From Pantoea sp. SoEX (GTDB taxonomy: Bacteria; Pseudomonadota; Gammaproteobacteria; Enterobacterales; Enterobacteriaceae), in assembly GCF_009829945.1 (NCBI RefSeq), contig NZ_SZZT01000006.1:1-47188 (forward strand): a stretch of 47,188 nt of DNA. Reading direction: 5' to 3'. Every line of letters starts with the position of its first letter. Position 1 is the stretch's first letter. Positions 45,041-47,188 of the stretch are shown here, piece after piece. Below the pieces are notes generated by a model. The model was given only the letters and a program-made list of their open reading frames with translations. It searched no databases and was not told the origin of the DNA. The translations under genes were made by a program, and so were the position numbers.

Positions 45041-46927
45041 TTAAATATATTTATTCATCATATATTTTTTTAAATAAATTAATAAAATAGAAATAGCTGA
45101 TGGAGTAATACCAGATATATTGAGTGCTTCACCAATAGAATCTGGTTTATAATCATTTAATTTAATAATTACTTCATTAGATAATCCTCTTATTTTACAA
45201 TAATTAATATTTTTAGGCAGAAGCAATTTTAAATTCTTCTGTTGACGATCAATTTCTTGTTTTTGACGTACAATATAACCTTCATATTTTATTTGAATTT
45301 CTACTTGTTCAGCTGCTTGCTTATCTATCAGACAAGGACCAAGTTCTTTAATTTTCATTAAATTAAAATAATTAACTTCAGGACGACGCAATAAAGATTC
45401 TACAGTTGTTTCTTTTACTAAAGGATTATCAAGTATTGCATTTATTTTTTTAATTAAGGGAGATTGAATATTTATATTAAAAGATCTAAGACGTTTTTTT
45501 TCTTTTTCGATTAATTCTAGTTTTTGATTAAAATATTTCCATCTAATATCATTGATTAAACCTAAATCACGTCCTATTTTAGTTAGACGTATATCAGCAT
45601 TATCTTCTCTTAGTATTAATCTATATTCTGCACGTGAAGTAAACATACGATATGGTTCTTTAGTGCCTAGTTGACAAAGATCATTAACTAATACTCCAAT
45701 ATAAGACTCAGTTCTACTAGGGATCCAACCTTCTAAATCAGATGCCTGACGCGCAGCATTTAAACCAGCTAGTAACCCTTGAGCTGCTGCTTCTTCATAA
45801 CCAGTAGTCCCATTAATTTGACCAGCGAAAAACAAACCTTTAATATTCTTATTTTCTAAAGTTTGTTTTAAATTTCTTGGATCAAAAAAATCATATTCTA
45901 TAGCATATCCTGGATGTATTATTTTTGCATAATTCATGCCATTTATAGATCTAATCATTTTGATTTGAATATCTATAGGTAGACTAGTAGAAATACCATT
46001 AGGATATATGGTATTACTGGTTAATCCTTCTGGTTCAAGAAATACCTGATGTGAAACACGATCTGTAAAACGCATCACTTTATCTTCAATTGATGGACAG
46101 TAACGTGGTCCAGTACTTTTTATTTTTCCATTATACATTGGACTTTTATTGATGTTATTCAGTATGATGTCATGAGTTTTTTCATTTGTATTAGTTATCC
46201 AACATGGTAATTGTGTAGGATGTTGTGATACATCACCCATGAAAGAAAAAACAGGCATTACATTGTCACTATATTGTGGATTTAGTAAATTATAATCTAT
46301 AGTTCTAGCATCAATACGAGGTGGAGTACCAGTTTTTAACCGATTAATATTTGTTGCTAAATCCTTTAATCTCCTTGCTAAAGCAATAGAAGGCAAATCA
46401 CCTAAACGACCACCATCATAATTTATTGGTCCCATATGTATTTTTCCATTTAGGAAAGTTCCTACGGTTAGTACAATAGTTTTTGTTTTTAATTCTAAAC
46501 CAGTATGAGTAATAATACCCATGACTTTATTATTTTTTATAATTAAATCATCTACTTCTGATTGAAATAACATCAAATTACTTTGAGATTTTAGCAAATT
46601 TATTACTATTTTACTATATAATATACGATCAGCTTGTGCACGAGTAGCTCTAACTGCAGGACCTTTACTAGAATTTAAAATTCTAAATTGAATCCCAGAA
46701 TGATCTATAGCATGAGCCATTATGCCACCTAAAGCATCTATTTCTTTTACAAGATGACCTTTTCCTATTCCACCAATAGCAGGATTACATGACATTTGCC
46801 CAATAGTATTCAAATTATGCGTAATTAATAATGTTTTTTTACCTATTCTAGAAGATGCCATAGCAGCTTCTATACCTGCATGACCACCACCTACTACTAT
46901 GACATCAAAGTTATTTTGTTGAGACAT
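45041..46927 (-). CDS. mnmG: tRNA wobble-uridine modification enzyme MnmG (GidA)
   Basis: MnmG is the FAD- and NADH-dependent partner of MnmE in modifying U34 of tRNAs. The 628-residue protein (E. coli 629) has the dinucleotide-binding [10 protein letters not shown] (13-22), [34 protein letters not shown] and the C-terminal helical MnmE-binding domain ([18 protein letters not shown]). GGAG lies about 11 bases before the ATG. In E. coli the origin of replication is immediately upstream. Confidence 0.98.
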   Translation of the reverse strand: MSQQNNFDVIVVGGGHAGIEAAMASSRIGKKTLLITHNLNTIGQMSCNPAIGGIGKGHLVKEIDALGGIMAHAIDHSGIQFRILNSSKGPAVRATRAQADRILYSKIVINLLKSQSNLMLFQSEVDDLIIKNNKVMGIITHTGLELKTKTIVLTVGTFLNGKIHMGPINYDGGRLGDLPSIALARRLKDLATNINRLKTGTPPRIDARTIDYNLLNPQYSDNVMPVFSFMGDVSQHPTQLPCWITNTNEKTHDIILNNINKSPMYNGKIKSTGPRYCPSIEDKVMRFTDRVSHQVFLEPEGLTSNTIYPNGISTSLPIDIQIKMIRSINGMNYAKIIHPGYAIEYDFFDPRNLKQTLENKNIKGLFFAGQINGTTGYEEAAAQGLLAGLNAARQASDLEGWIPSRTESYIGVLVNDLCQLGTKEPYRMFTSRAEYRLILREDNADIRLTKIGRDLGLINDIRWKYFNQKLELIEKEKKRLRSFNINIQSPLIKKINAILDNPLVKETTVESLLRRPEVNYFNLMKIKELGPCLIDKQAAEQVEIQIKYEGYIVRQKQEIDRQQKNLKLLLPKNINYCKIRGLSNEVIIKLNDYKPDSIGEALNISGITPSAISILLIYLKKYMMNKYI

Positions 46928-47188
46928 AAAAGATAAACTCCAATATGATATTATTTTATGAAATAAAATTTATATTCATAGTTTTATAATACTAATAATT
47001 AATTATTAGTATTAGACTATTAAATATAAAATATTTAAAATTCCATATCTATAAAAAATATATAATTTATTAATTCATGTTAATAACATTAACCATATGT
47101 TATATCTGAAAAATACTTTATATTTATTTAATAATATGATAAGTAAAAAATTAGTTATATAATCATCTAAACAAAAATTATTATTTAT
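46928..47188. other. Upstream of mnmG: possible edge of the origin region
   Basis: By synteny with E. coli, oriC lies upstream of mnmG, so it may begin here or just beyond the window. I see no TTATNCACA box and no GATC site in these 261 bases, so the sequence itself does not support an origin. The 28-base palindrome at 46987-47014 is the only striking feature. Confidence 0.25.
46987..47014. repeat. 28-base perfect palindrome upstream of mnmG
   Basis: The left half TAATACTAATAATT (46987-47000) is followed directly by its reverse complement AATTATTAGTATTA (47001-47014). It lies about 60 bases upstream of the mnmG start, where a promoter operator or origin element would sit. As RNA it would fold as a hairpin of up to 12 pairs with a four-base loop. 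Confidence 0.6.

Overview
The window is a very AT-rich, gene-poor stretch of a gammaproteobacterial chromosome, almost certainly from a long-term insect endosymbiont of the Enterobacterales. Every protein I could place is closest, by memory, to its Escherichia coli homologue, usually at nearly the same length. Gene order is also largely that of E. coli, with many genes cut out cleanly. There are no insertion sequences, phage genes, CRISPR arrays or foreign-looking islands. Because dnaA is intact, I rule out Wigglesworthia and Blochmannia as commonly described. An Arsenophonus- or Sodalis-related symbiont is possible, but the genus is not shown by what is here.

Left part (1-16.2 kb). The order hemG, tatC-tatB-tatA, metE, corA, uvrD, dapF, cyaA, hemC-hemD, tRNA-Pro/His/Arg, rho, trxA matches the E. 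coli hemG-to-trxA segment, with genes such as fadBA, ubiB/ubiJ/ubiE, metR, recQ, xerC, cyaY, hemX/hemY and the wec cluster missing. A 1.5-kb gene-free gap lies where udp-rmuC-ubiE-ubiJ-ubiB would be. Two proteins have lost a C-terminal domain: CyaA keeps only its catalytic half, and UvrD lacks its last ~70 residues.

Middle (16.2-25 kb). dppA stands alone with no permease genes, followed by sodA, fdhD, glyS-glyQ and mnmE. fdhD is split by a one-base frameshift inside a run of ten A, and adding one A restores a full-length 276-residue protein. This is the most interesting site in the window.

Replication and ribosome/RNase P core (25-34.5 kb). mnmE, yidC, yidD, rnpA and rpmH run on the minus strand, diverging from dnaA, dnaN and gyrB on the plus strand. 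recF is gone. dnaT-dnaC, the primosome genes, sit directly behind gyrB, which is not their E. coli location.

Right part (34.5-47.2 kb). glmS, glmU and a complete F1Fo ATP synthase operon (atpBEFHAGDC, without atpI) are followed by mnmG, without rsmG. In E. coli the replication origin lies just upstream of mnmG. The last 260 bases hold a 28-bp perfect palindrome, but I see no DnaA boxes.

Together the genes describe a cell that makes its own ATP by respiration, envelope amino sugars (GlmS/GlmU), diaminopimelate, methionine (B12-independent) and heme, and that controls its own replication initiation. It has lost much of its regulation and repair.
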